Shown here: piece by piece, positions 26,673 to 35,146 of the stretch
Position numbering within the stretch: position 1 is the stretch's first letter
Layout: the number at the start of each line of letters is the position of its first letter
Notes under the pieces: model-generated
Told to the model about the DNA's origin: nothing
The model's input: the letters and a program-made list of their open reading frames with translations, nothing else
Databases searched by the model: none
Program-made: the position numbers and the translations under genes
Origin: Salinispirillum sp. LH 10-3-1
Lineage (GTDB): Bacteria; Pseudomonadota; Gammaproteobacteria; Pseudomonadales; Natronospirillaceae
Direction of reading: 5' to 3'
Assembly (NCBI RefSeq): GCF_030643825.1
Contig: NZ_CP101717.1
Coordinates: 2,439,673 to 2,503,672, forward strand
Length of the DNA stretch: 64,000 nt

Positions 26673-27802
26673 TCCACAATAAACCCGGCCGCCGCTAGCA
26701 GAGCGCGTGCCGGCGAATCCCCTACCAGGGCCCGACAGCTGCCGATCTCTCGACGCACTGGATAAGCTTTCCGGTAAGCATCAAATGCCTCTGCGTGGTT
26801 CGGTTGCGCCATAGCACCCCGGAACCGACGATCGTCCCCCCTGATGTCGTACACCGCCTCCACCGTGTCATACAGCGCCTGCCAAGGATCAGACTCCAAC
26901 ACAACAACGCTTGGAGCGACGGGCAACAGCTCGCTGAGTTCCGGCAATGGGTCGCCCTGGCGGGCTAATTGCCGATCTAAGGCGGCGCGTAACATGCGGG
27001 TACCACGCCATTTGCCTTCCAACGAGTAACCAGCAACATGCCCTGTGGCTATTTCTACTAAGGGCAGCAGTGAGCGCTCAATGGCCGGTTCAGTTCCCCA
27101 CACATCCAATACCACACGCACATCGGGTCGCTGAGCTAGAAAGCGCAGCAAGGCCTCTTCCTCGATGACGGCACCGCGTCCAGCGTTCAGCAGAATGCTG
27201 TTGTCGGGTAACAACGCCAGGGCTGCAGCATCGAGCAACTGATGCGTGGGGTGATTGCCAATGGTGGTCAGCGGCGTGTGCACGCAAACGATATCCGCCT
27301 GCAGTGCGTCATACAACGACACAAAGGTTTCACCGTCGGGTTCGCGTTCGGCGCGTGGCGGGTCACACACCTTCACACTCAATCCCAGAGCACGAAAACG
27401 CTGCACTACGCGGCGCCCCACGTTACCCGCACCAATGACACTGAGGGTCTTATGTTGTAATTCAGCCGGTGTCTGCGCGTGCAACGCCAAGAGCGCCGCC
27501 AACACATAGTCGCATACGGCGTCGGCGTTGCAGCCGGGGGCGTGTGCAAAGGGGATCTGGCGAGAGGCAAGAAAGGGTATATCAATGTGGTCTGTGCCAA
27601 TGGTGGCACTGCCGATAAAACGCGGCGAGTGGTCAGCCAATAAGTCGGCATTCACCGGGGTAACACTGCGCACCAGCAGCACATCGGCGTGCGCCACCTG
27701 CGCCGCCGAGAGCGTGCGGCCAGCGGTGTAGACGATGTCTGTTGCCACAGAGGCGAACAAACGGTCTACACCGGGCATGTTCTCATCAGCCAGTATGCGC
27801 AT
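26669..27802 (-). CDS. pdxB: Erythronate-4-phosphate dehydrogenase
   Basis: A 377-residue D-2-hydroxyacid dehydrogenase in pyridoxal 5'-phosphate synthesis. The start MRILADENMP is characteristic of PdxB. The NAD motif GAGNVGRRVVQR, the arginine-bearing LLNAGRGAVI and the catalytic histidine in GHVAGYS are present, followed by the PdxB-specific C-terminal dimerisation domain. Its 5' end overlaps the end of the upstream rhlB gene by 17 bases, so the two are probably cotranscribed. Confidence 0.93.
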   Translation of the reverse strand: MRILADENMPGVDRLFASVATDIVYTAGRTLSAAQVAHADVLLVRSVTPVNADLLADHSPRFIGSATIGTDHIDIPFLASRQIPFAHAPGCNADAVCDYVLAALLALHAQTPAELQHKTLSVIGAGNVGRRVVQRFRALGLSVKVCDPPRAEREPDGETFVSLYDALQADIVCVHTPLTTIGNHPTHQLLDAAALALLPDNSILLNAGRGAVIEEEALLRFLAQRPDVRVVLDVWGTEPAIERSLLPLVEIATGHVAGYSLEGKWRGTRMLRAALDRQLARQGDPLPELSELLPVAPSVVVLESDPWQALYDTVEAVYDIRGDDRRFRGAMAQPNHAEAFDAYRKAYPVRREIGSCRALVGDSPARALLAAAGFIVD

Positions 27803-28973
27803 CAGGCAGCAGATCAGCCGGTGGGTGCTCTACTATGAGCTTTTCACCGATAAAGGATTGCAGGTCATCGACTAAGAACGCATCGTCTTCGCAGACAAAG
27901 CTGTAAGACTTCCCTTCCGCACCAGCACGACCGGTACGGCCAATGCGGTGTACGTAGTCTTCTGGATCTTCTGGCAAGGTGAAGTTGATGACGTGGCTCA
28001 CATCGTCCACGTGCAAACCGCGACCGGCGACGTCGGTAGCCACCAACACATTGATCACGCCACTCTTAAACTGGTCGAGCGTTTTTACCCGTTTGTCCTG
28101 GCTGATCTCGCCAGACAACAAAGCCACCTTGTGCTTGGTTTTCGACAACTGCTCATGCAATTTGCGCACGAGGTCACGGCGATTTGCAAACACGATGGCC
28201 TTGGTCACTGCTTCTTGTTCCAGTATCGCTTTCAGCAGGTCGTACTTTTCATCCGTCGTCGTTAAATACAGATGCTGCTGTACACGATCCGTGGTGGATA
28301 CATCGGGCGCAATGTCGACGAAATAAGGATTTTCTGTCCAACGTTCGGTGAGTGCCAAAATGTCCTTCGAGAAGGTGGCACTGAACAGCAACGTTTGGCG
28401 GTCACGCTTGGTGGGCATGGCGCGTTCGATGTATTTGATATCAGGAATAAAGCCCATATCCAGCATACGGTCGGCTTCGTCGATGACGAAGTATTCCGTC
28501 TGATCAAGAAAGACGGCCTTCTGACGCATAAAGTCCATCAAGCGTCCTGGTGTGGCAATCAATACGTCAACCAAGCGGCTTTCCAAGCCCACGCGCTGTT
28601 TCTGCATGTCCATACCGCCCACCAAGCAATGGATCTGCAAGTTGGTGTGCTTCGCTAACAACTCGGCATCGGCAGCGATCTGCAAGGCCAATTCACGCGT
28701 TGGGGCTAGAATCACCGCACGTGGCTCGCCCTGGAACTGCTCTTTGAGCGGGCAATAAATCAGATCGGACATGATGGACAACAGGAACGCGGCTGTTTTG
28801 CCGGTGCCAGTCTGCGCCTTGCCGATGCAATCACGACCACGCATGGCGTAGGGCAATACTGCGGCTTGAATCGGTGTGCTGTGGGTGTAACCTAAATCGG
28901 CCAGCGCTTGTTGCAGCGCTTCCGGTAGTGGCAATTCGGAGAATGCCAAAATATTTTCTGCTGTTGCTGCCAT
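27786..28973 (-). CDS. rhlB: DEAD-box RNA helicase RhlB
   Basis: A 395-residue DEAD-box helicase with all core motifs: Q motif (FSELPLPEALQQALADLGYTHSTPIQ), AQTGTGKT, PTRELA, DEAD (VIDEADRMLD), SAT, and HRIGRTGRAG. Family context (short core, next to a metabolic gene) and sequence favour RhlB, the degradosome helicase. It ends soon after the helicase core, lacking the basic C-terminal tail present in longer DEAD-box proteins. Overlaps pdxB by 17 bases. Confidence 0.85.
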   Translation of the reverse strand: MAATAENILAFSELPLPEALQQALADLGYTHSTPIQAAVLPYAMRGRDCIGKAQTGTGKTAAFLLSIMSDLIYCPLKEQFQGEPRAVILAPTRELALQIAADAELLAKHTNLQIHCLVGGMDMQKQRVGLESRLVDVLIATPGRLMDFMRQKAVFLDQTEYFVIDEADRMLDMGFIPDIKYIERAMPTKRDRQTLLFSATFSKDILALTERWTENPYFVDIAPDVSTTDRVQQHLYLTTTDEKYDLLKAILEQEAVTKAIVFANRRDLVRKLHEQLSKTKHKVALLSGEISQDKRVKTLDQFKSGVINVLVATDVAGRGLHVDDVSHVINFTLPEDPEDYVHRIGRTGRAGAEGKSYSFVCEDDAFLVDDLQSFIGEKLIVEHPPADLLPDAHTG

Positions 28974-29032
28974 AGAGCGTTTCTAACCTCGTGTGTAACA
29001 ATCAGAGCATTCGGCGCGCATCTCGTCTTTTC

Positions 29033-29281
29033 TCAACGTGCCGTGATCTCAATCCAATATATGTAGTGGTCATCGCTGGCTTCATGCGCCAACAACTGGT
29101 GTCCTAGGAAGTGACAAAACTTGGGAATGTCGCGCTCAGTGGAGGGATCTGTAGCGACCACCTTTACGACCGCGCCAGGGGACAACGTTCTCACTTTGGC
29201 GTGCAGCATCATAACAGGCTCAGGACACTTTAAGCCGGAGGTATCTAATTCAGCATGCTGTTGGGGTGGGACAAAATCCAT
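29033..29281 (-). CDS. tusA: TusA sulfurtransferase
   Basis: An 82-residue TusA-type sulfur carrier with the active cysteine in [20 protein letters not shown] (C19). TusA accepts persulfide sulfur from IscS and passes it to the TusBCD relay for 2-thiolation of tRNA wobble uridine, among other uses. [14 protein letters not shown] is the conserved C-terminal half. It lies between yheT and rhlB on the same strand. A second TusA-like gene is at 40105. Confidence 0.9.
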   Translation of the reverse strand: MDFVPPQQHAELDTSGLKCPEPVMMLHAKVRTLSPGAVVKVVATDPSTERDIPKFCHFLGHQLLAHEASDDHYIYWIEITAR

Positions 29282-29341
29282 CTGTTGTTTTCGACTTCTT
29301 ACGGACGCGCCATCATAGCATAAAAATCATGCAGGATTACG

Positions 29342-30310
29342 CTAATTAACGGTGTCAAAAAATGCCAAAAAGCGATAGTCCAAATGCCAGCGCCCCGGAC
29401 ACCCTCGAAAGCCCACATGCCCGCCACTGCGCGGTGCCTCAAAGTGCACCTGAGGGTGAGTTTCTGCTTGCGCCAACGGGAAACAGCTCGGACTCAAGAA
29501 GGGATCATTCAGGGCATTGAGCACCAAGGTTGGCACCTGAATATCCCACATAAAGCGCTGCGCACTGCAGGCATCATAGTAGTCTTGAGCACCACGAAAA
29601 CCTTGCAACGGGCCGGTGTACGCCTCATCAAAGTCGCGCACTGAGCGCACCGTATGTAGCTTAGACAGATCGAAGTGCTCTGGATACTGGCGCGCCTTGT
29701 TGCGCAGTCGTGCACTGAGGTCTTTCACAAAACGGCGACGGTAGATCACATTACTCGGTCGCTCTAACGCGTCCGCACAACCCTCTAAGTCCACAGGCGC
29801 AGAGGCCACCGCCGCGGCAGCCACCCCACGGTGCCGTGCATCCGCGCCCTGCTCCCCCAGCCACTTCAAAGTCACATTGGCACCCATGGAGTAGCCAGAT
29901 AGGTACAGTCGGGTATGTCCGCGAGCGGCTCCCCAATGAATCACTGCATCGAGGTCTTCACTGCACCCGGCGTAGTAGACTTTATGTGTCAGGTTGTCAG
30001 CACGCCCACAACCACGAAAGTTCCACGCCAGCACCGCATAGCCAGCCGCCAGAGCTGCCGCCGCCAAACCCAGCACATAGGCTTGCTGCGAGCTGCCCTC
30101 TAGGCCATGTGCGATCACCACCAGAGGAGTGTCAACCGGGGCATTGTGTGTTGGGTAGTAGTCAGCCACTAGGCGATCATCGTCAGGTAACGGAATCTCA
30201 ACAGGCTGACTGACCAATGACAGGCGACGAAAGACACTGGGGATGATGGTTTGCGTGTGGCCGCCGGGCAGCCACCAGCTGGAGCGAAAATCCGATGCCA
30301 AAACCGGCAT
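29342..30310 (-). CDS. YheT family alpha/beta hydrolase
   Basis: A 322-residue hydrolase. PGGHTQTIIPS near the N-terminus, the oxyanion segment VIAHGLEGSSQQAY, the nucleophile elbow GYSMGANV with its serine, and NALNDPFLSP and GGHVGF near the C-terminus carrying the acid and histidine are all as in the UPF0017/YheT family. Substrate is unknown; relatives act on esters. It starts 10 bases after the 35-residue micro-ORF, which suggests an operon with that ORF and the coiled-coil membrane protein upstream. Confidence 0.85.
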   Translation of the reverse strand: MPVLASDFRSSWWLPGGHTQTIIPSVFRRLSLVSQPVEIPLPDDDRLVADYYPTHNAPVDTPLVVIAHGLEGSSQQAYVLGLAAAALAAGYAVLAWNFRGCGRADNLTHKVYYAGCSEDLDAVIHWGAARGHTRLYLSGYSMGANVTLKWLGEQGADARHRGVAAAAVASAPVDLEGCADALERPSNVIYRRRFVKDLSARLRNKARQYPEHFDLSKLHTVRSVRDFDEAYTGPLQGFRGAQDYYDACSAQRFMWDIQVPTLVLNALNDPFLSPSCFPLAQAETHPQVHFEAPRSGGHVGFRGCPGRWHLDYRFLAFFDTVN

Positions 30311-30320
30311 AAAGACGTCC

Positions 30321-30428
30321 TTAGCGGGAAATTAAATACAGCAGGAATACGACCATCACCATAGCTACGGTGGTCCACCGTAGCTTTTGGCAGTAAGGGC
30401 AAGGAGGTTGTTTATCGTGGTCGCTCAT
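30321..30428 (-). CDS. 35-residue small membrane protein with CPYC motif
   Basis: The ORF reads M-SDHDKQPPCPYCQKLRWTT and then a hydrophobic helix (VAMVMVVFLLYLI) ending in SR. The PCPYC pair suggests a metal-binding or redox knuckle on the cytoplasmic side of a single membrane helix. Its ATG is 5 bases after the stop of the upstream gene and its stop is 10 bases before yheT, so it sits neatly within an operon. It is too small to prove by sequence alone. A strong inverted repeat lies inside it. Confidence 0.5.
   Translation of the reverse strand: MSDHDKQPPCPYCQKLRWTTVAMVMVVFLLYLISR
30363..30385. repeat. 23-base inverted repeat inside the micro-ORF
   Basis: AGCTACGGTGG and CCACCGTAGCT (exact reverse complements) flank a single base. 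As RNA it would give a 10-bp stem with a 3-base loop in the middle of the 35-codon frame, just before the membrane-helix codons. On the + strand it is followed by TTTT, but no + strand gene ends here. Confidence 0.6.
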
Positions 30429-30433
30429 AGGGT

Positions 30434-30964
30434 CTAAACCAGCTTAAAACGCTGACTGAGCGCGTCGTAAAAGGTTTCACGCAAGTCGGCAATTTCTTTG
30501 CGCAGATGATCCAACCCCTGAATCTCTTCGCCACTGAACGACGGCTTGTCCGCATAGATTTGACGGCGCAAGTGTACGATCTTAGACCCGTAGATGCGTA
30601 ACGCCCGCTCGAGCTTCTTTTCGCCCAATAACAGCAAAGTGGCTTCCGCCTCCGTCAAATGGCGGAACACATTCACCAGATCGTCAGTAATTCGACGCAA
30701 TTCTTCTTTGCGCTGTGGCGGCCACGACTTCCCATGCCGAGAGAATTCCAGTGCCAAGGCTAAGAACTGCTGGTAGACGTGATGCACTTCACTGACGTTC
30801 TGCGCCACCGACTCCAACAAAGCTCGTCGCGTTTGGATGGCAGCCGACTCCGAACCACCTTCTTTGCGCCGCGCGACCTTAAAGGCGATGAGTGCAATCA
30901 AACCGCATGTCAGAATTCCGGCACCAAAAGTGCCCGCCAATACATAGAGTTGCTGTAGTTCCAT
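30434..30964 (-). CDS. Membrane-anchored helical protein of unknown function
   Basis: A 176-residue protein with one N-terminal membrane helix (VLAGTFGAGILTCGLIALIAFKV) followed by a basic stretch and about 130 residues of amphipathic helix rich in R, E and L, likely coiled coil. No family is recognised. An ATG two codons earlier (30970) is also possible; the later one has GGGA five bases upstream. First gene of an apparent operon with the micro-ORF and yheT. Confidence 0.65.
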   Translation of the reverse strand: MELQQLYVLAGTFGAGILTCGLIALIAFKVARRKEGGSESAAIQTRRALLESVAQNVSEVHHVYQQFLALALEFSRHGKSWPPQRKEELRRITDDLVNVFRHLTEAEATLLLLGEKKLERALRIYGSKIVHLRRQIYADKPSFSGEEIQGLDHLRKEIADLRETFYDALSQRFKLV

Positions 30965-31104
30965 AGACATCCCGTTAATCCCCGCCAGTTAATTGACGAA
31001 TAGTTCAACCTAACGGTTATTAGTCAAAAATCATGCCTAAAGCACCACAACACCATCTTTCTTGGGAAATCTCAAAAAAACTTATAAAAAACAAAACTTT
31101 AGGG

Positions 31105-31132
31105 TTGACACCAAAAGTTCGATCTCTATAAT
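31105..31132 (+). promoter_or_regulatory. Sigma-70 promoter of tRNA-Asn
   Basis: A consensus TTGACA (31105-31110) and consensus TATAAT (31127-31132) are 16 bp apart, followed by a C-rich discriminator typical of stable RNA promoters. The tRNA begins 20 bases on. Confidence 0.85.
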
Positions 31133-31151
31133 CCTCCCCTGTTCGAGTTAC

Positions 31152-31227
31152 TCCAGCGTAGCTCAGTTGGTAGAGCAGAGGACTGTTAATCCTTTGGTCG
31201 CAGGTTCGAGTCCTGCCGCTGGAGCCA
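31152..31227 (+). tRNA. tRNA-Asn (GTT)
   Basis: A 76-base cloverleaf: TCCAGCG pairs with CGCTGGA, anticodon stem-loop AGGACTGTTAATCCTT gives anticodon GTT, T arm GCAGGTTCGAGTCCTGC, encoded GCCA. Single-gene unit with its own promoter and terminator. Confidence 0.95.
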
Positions 31228-31236
31228 GAATTCAAG

Positions 31237-31269
31237 AAACCCGACCATGGCAACATGGCCGGGTTTTTT
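31237..31269 (+). terminator. Intrinsic terminator of tRNA-Asn
   Basis: CCCG/CGGG and CCATG/CATGG pair with one mismatch around a GCAA loop, followed by six T residues. Confidence 0.8.
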
Positions 31270-31290
31270 ATTGCGTGCCATTTTCAGACC

Positions 31291-31320
31291 AAAAAAAATC
31301 GAGCTTACGCATAAGCTCGA
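31291..31320 (-). terminator. Intrinsic terminator of the FKBP gene
   Basis: On the minus strand a perfect 9-bp stem (TCGAGCTTA / TAAGCTCGA, 31299-31320) with a 4-base loop is followed by eight T residues (31298-31291). Confidence 0.85.
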
Positions 31321-31352
31321 CTGATAGCGGCAATTAAGCGGCCAGAAAGCTT

Positions 31353-32033
31353 TTACATAATTTCTAAAAGCTCTACTTCGAACACCAGCACAGAAAACGG
31401 TGGTATGCTGCCTACAGCCTGATCACGATAGCCCAGATCGGATGGAATGAAGAAGCGATACTTATCGCCTTCGTTCATCAACTGCACACCTTCGGTCCAA
31501 CCTGGAATAACACCATTCAAAGGAAACTCTACAGGCTCTCCGCGGTCGACGGAACTATCGAAAACAGTGCCATCAATCAAGGTACCGTGATAATGCACGC
31601 GCACCACATCAGAACTGGATGGTGATGCACCGCCCTCTCCAGCAGTGATTACTTCATACTGCAAACCACTCGGAGTAACGGTCACGCCGTCCTTTTCCGC
31701 ATTCTCACTCAAGAAAGCTTCACCCTCAGCGCGCATCGCCATGGTCATACCTTCTTGTTCAGACTGTAACTCTTGTTGCAAAGCCATGACAGCAGAGCGA
31801 ATTTCTTCCAGCGACAGACGTGGATCATTCTGTGCCAAGCCATCACGCAAGCCCAGAATTACCGCGTCGATGTCGATGCGATCTGTACCAATCTGTTGTG
31901 CCAGACTACCGCCCAGATCCAACCCAAAATAGTAACTGGTCCGTTCAGTCACGGTTTCCAAATCCTGCGCGGTGGCGATACCACCGGCACTGGCCAGTAC
32001 ACCCGCCAAAGCGAGATTGGCTAACTTATTCAT
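31353..32033 (-). CDS. FKBP-type peptidyl-prolyl isomerase (Mip/FklB-like)
   Basis: A 226-residue exported foldase. Signal peptide MNKLANLALAGVLASAGGIATA, an N-terminal helical dimerisation domain (about 25-115) and a C-terminal FKBP domain with VRVHYHGTLIDGTVFDSS, GEPVEFPLNGVIPGW and the LGYRDQAVGSIPPFSVLVFEVELL end. It probably speeds proline isomerisation in the periplasm. The frame is open to 32093 but the signal peptide begins at the ATG at 32033, so this start is used. Confidence 0.88.
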   Translation of the reverse strand: MNKLANLALAGVLASAGGIATAQDLETVTERTSYYFGLDLGGSLAQQIGTDRIDIDAVILGLRDGLAQNDPRLSLEEIRSAVMALQQELQSEQEGMTMAMRAEGEAFLSENAEKDGVTVTPSGLQYEVITAGEGGASPSSSDVVRVHYHGTLIDGTVFDSSVDRGEPVEFPLNGVIPGWTEGVQLMNEGDKYRFFIPSDLGYRDQAVGSIPPFSVLVFEVELLEIM

Positions 32034-32108
32034 AGAGATGCCTTTTTTATATTTGCACAATAATACGACAATTGTCATCGCGCACGTTAACAAGTGAACC
32101 CGCTCAGC

Positions 32109-33518
32109 TCAAGAGCTAGCAGCCTTTGGCTTCTTTGAAACCGGTTTATTTGTAGTTTGTTTACGCATAGCACTGATATTCATAAGCCGCGTCAAGGGAG
32201 AGCACAACACTTCGTAAGCACCGATCCAAATGCGCTCTATTACCCGGGTCACCAAGTGCAGCAGCCGTACCGACCAAGTAAGCAAGGTAGCCAACCAAAC
32301 CAATGACGTGCCTAACATGACGCGAATACCATTAAGCAATGGCTCCAGTGGCAGGACCAGCAACGTCAGCACCCATGGCGTCATCGCAGCTATTATGACT
32401 CGGACGAGCATGGCCCCGGTGTTGCTTTCCACACCAGCCGCCGCCACGCTACCCGCCACTGGCTCACTGCTCATAGCAACCATAGCGAGCAGGCCGTTAA
32501 CCACCGACCAAGCACATAACCCGATAAAGGCCACTAGCCGTATTTTAAACGAGGTGGCTGTGTCAACGACCCAGAAGGCGCGAAACAACCGGGTGATCTG
32601 CATGTTCTCCAGCAACACCATGCCCGTAATAGCTTGCCCGCCTAACAGTGCGGCGACGGCGACAATACCCCACGTATAGGTCGACACGGGAATCAGCACA
32701 TCGACCGCTGGCGCGATGACCCAATAACCCACCAATCCTAAGGCCAAAATGCCAGCCGCCAACACCAAGGCCACCATAAAATGGACCAACACCGAGCCAA
32801 CGGCAAAGCGTAAGGAACGCTCTTCGCCGCCGGCGAGACGCTCAAACTGCTCCAAAAGCCCTTCTAGTCGCTCCGTGCGCTGCTCGATACGGCGCACGCC
32901 TTGTCCTATGTCGCCTTGCATCTGCAGCAAGCGCCGCCAGAAGGGTAAGAACTGGCTCAATATGGTATGCCGATCGGCAATGGCTTGCCGGTATTCCTGG
33001 CGCACTTGGCGCGCCTCATGTTGAATACGATCCAGCAATTGCTGCAACAGATGTTGCAAAGTGCGATTGCCTGACTGTGCGGCCTGCGAGGCGGCCATGG
33101 CCTCCGAAGCCCGTAACCACTCGGGCAATTCCGGAGTTTGCTCCTGAGTGGACGCGTAATCATCCTGCATTTTTTCCACGAGTTTTTGCACTTCAACACC
33201 CATAGGCGCGATTTGTGCAAGGTCGTGATCTACAGCGTGTTTTAACTGCACGGTGTGGCGTCGGATTTCGCGTTCGAGGTAGCTCCGCCCCAGCACCATA
33301 AGGACTTGATGGTTGCGCTTTGCCAGTACCGCGACAACGCCGTCCAAGCGGTGCGCGATGCGTGCCAGCGTGTGCCGAATACCGCGAAACAACTGGCGAG
33401 TGACCGTCAACACGGCGGGACGGATCAAGGTAGCCACTGCGACGGCAAGAAACACCCAAGTCAACAGTGAAAGCCAAGGATACTCTGGCCAGATAGACCA
33501 AGTGAGAGAGTCAGCCAA
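32109..33518 (-). CDS. Large membrane protein with central coiled coil, unknown function
   Basis: A 469-residue protein: one N-terminal membrane helix (WLSLLTWVFLAVAVATLI), about 190 residues rich in Q, R, E and L that look like coiled coil (for example LLQQLLDRIQHEARQVRQEYRQ), then about six further membrane helices and a basic tail (KPVSKKPKAASS). The TTG at 33518 is chosen as start: AGGAGG lies seven bases before it. The longest open frame would reach 33611 and run over the start of the divergent lipoprotein gene. The family is not recognised. Confidence 0.65.
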   Translation of the reverse strand: MADSLTWSIWPEYPWLSLLTWVFLAVAVATLIRPAVLTVTRQLFRGIRHTLARIAHRLDGVVAVLAKRNHQVLMVLGRSYLEREIRRHTVQLKHAVDHDLAQIAPMGVEVQKLVEKMQDDYASTQEQTPELPEWLRASEAMAASQAAQSGNRTLQHLLQQLLDRIQHEARQVRQEYRQAIADRHTILSQFLPFWRRLLQMQGDIGQGVRRIEQRTERLEGLLEQFERLAGGEERSLRFAVGSVLVHFMVALVLAAGILALGLVGYWVIAPAVDVLIPVSTYTWGIVAVAALLGGQAITGMVLLENMQITRLFRAFWVVDTATSFKIRLVAFIGLCAWSVVNGLLAMVAMSSEPVAGSVAAAGVESNTGAMLVRVIIAAMTPWVLTLLVLPLEPLLNGIRVMLGTSLVWLATLLTWSVRLLHLVTRVIERIWIGAYEVLCSPLTRLMNISAMRKQTTNKPVSKKPKAASS

Positions 33519-33599
33519 TGGCAGGCCTCCTATGAATTCGAGAACGGAATTAACGAGCGATACTACTACCACTGGATCATTTTTTACACTGATGAAGCC

Positions 33600-35072
33600 A
33601 TGAAACGACAACTGACACTCATATTAGTTCTTTTTCTGAGCCTGCTAACGGCCTGTGGCGACGACGATGCTACCAATGGCGGAGTTAACGATGAGGTTGA
33701 TCCGCGCCTACTAAGGCCGCTAGGCGATCAATCCGTACTTGGGCGCGCCATGTACGAAAGTGCATTGCCGTGGGCGCCAATCTATGTGCAGGACGTCATT
33801 GACGGAGATCTCGACCTGCTACTCAGTACCGTCACGGACGATACTGGCGGCTTTCGTCTGTTAGGTGTGTTCAATAGAGCAGGCATGGTATCAACCTTCC
33901 CCACCCCTAACGCTGAATCCCCCATGTACTCGCTGTACAGCGCGTTGCCCAATGACCCCGCAACACGGGTAAACATTACGCCGGTCACCGACACTCTGAC
34001 TCGGGCTTATTTATGGAATCAATTCAGCGGATTAACAGCTGATACCTGCTATTACGACTTAGCCTGCGCTCAGGTGCTGAATGCCAACTATCAGCACAGC
34101 CAGATAAGCCTCTACCTAACCAACTTGCGCACCTTTCTAGATGATTGGTGGACTGCCGACAACAACGCAACCAATGGCACAATACAGCCCTTTACGACGC
34201 CCTTGGTTACGGGGGACCCGATGGCGCAAATGCTCGCCGCATTGCGTTTTCGAGTATTTGAAGACGAGCTGCCCGTTGACCCGACGGACCCGGACTCGCC
34301 ACTGGAAGACGTGATGCTTTTGAGCGTATGTGACCGCAACGCAAACCAGGAGCTCACCATCGATGTGTCTTACCTCGGCCTGCCTGGTTACGAGCGCGAC
34401 CCCGACTTAACGGCCACCTCACCTTGCACACCAGAACCGGACGATGCGCCGGTATTTGCTATGATTGTTGATGCGAACCCGGTCAATGGCCCTTCCCCAT
34501 TGAATACCACCATTCAAGTGGTATTTCCGCAAGGCGAACCTGAAGGACTGGTGTTGCAAAGTATGCTGGTCAACCCGCTGGGGCAGCCCATTGCCTTCTG
34601 GACAACACCTACCTACCAGACCACCTTAACAGGCGCGGGGCGCTACCGCGTGCAGACGCTAGCCAGTTCTATTGATGGCACAGTACAGGCGGGCGAGACG
34701 ATTACCGTGGACGGCCCTGTAGACGATCCGCGCTTTGCCACCTGGGGGCAAACCGGTAGTTGGCGACGCACCTTAGAATTCAATTCATCACCCATCAATA
34801 ATTGCGCAGAACTCTTGGACGGCTCCCCCGTCCATCAGCCCTACGCCATGAACTTTAACGATGTGGTGTACTACCCTGAGGGACTGTGCAGCAGAACCGC
34901 ACAATTTGACTACCCGTTGATTGGCTGGTGCAGCTACTTTGTTCAGGAAACTCGACTGTACTATTATCGCCATCCGCAGTCGGAGTTAAACGAAAGCCTA
35001 GCAGTACAGAGAGCTAGAAATGAGGAGGTGTGCCAAAACGGCGGGGGTATTTGGAGCAACTCGGCACCTTGA
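33600..35072 (+). CDS. Large predicted lipoprotein of unknown function
   Basis: A 490-residue protein with lipoprotein signal MKRQLTLILVLFLSLLTAC (lipobox LLTAC, then GDDD). The mature region has several cysteines in pairs (CYYDLAC, CDRNANQE, CTPEPDD, CSRTAQF, CSYF) suggesting disulfides, and an Ig-like stretch near 300-370 (MIVDANPVNGPSPLNTTIQV, then GRYRVQTLASS). No family is recognised. It is divergent from the membrane protein at 32109 with only 81 bp between and ends in a bidirectional terminator. Confidence 0.65.
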   Translation: MKRQLTLILVLFLSLLTACGDDDATNGGVNDEVDPRLLRPLGDQSVLGRAMYESALPWAPIYVQDVIDGDLDLLLSTVTDDTGGFRLLGVFNRAGMVSTFPTPNAESPMYSLYSALPNDPATRVNITPVTDTLTRAYLWNQFSGLTADTCYYDLACAQVLNANYQHSQISLYLTNLRTFLDDWWTADNNATNGTIQPFTTPLVTGDPMAQMLAALRFRVFEDELPVDPTDPDSPLEDVMLLSVCDRNANQELTIDVSYLGLPGYERDPDLTATSPCTPEPDDAPVFAMIVDANPVNGPSPLNTTIQVVFPQGEPEGLVLQSMLVNPLGQPIAFWTTPTYQTTLTGAGRYRVQTLASSIDGTVQAGETITVDGPVDDPRFATWGQTGSWRRTLEFNSSPINNCAELLDGSPVHQPYAMNFNDVVYYPEGLCSRTAQFDYPLIGWCSYFVQETRLYYYRHPQSELNESLAVQRARNEEVCQNGGGIWSNSAP

Positions 35073-35095
35073 TCAGAGAGCTACAACGGAATAAC

Positions 35096-35123
35096 AAAAA
35101 GGCCGCAATTGCGGCCTTTTTTT
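35096..35123. terminator. Bidirectional intrinsic terminator
   Basis: AAAAAGGCCGC and GCGGCCTTTTT pair around AATT, with A and T runs on both sides. It serves the lipoprotein gene on + and the outer-membrane protein gene on -. Confidence 0.9.
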
Positions 35124-35146
35124 ATTGCTCTAAAGAACTGCACAAC

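Noticed and set aside
33519-33611. Longer N-terminus of the 32109 membrane protein
   Set aside because: It would cross the start codon of the divergent lipoprotein gene, while the TTG at 33518 has a perfect AGGAGG at the right distance.
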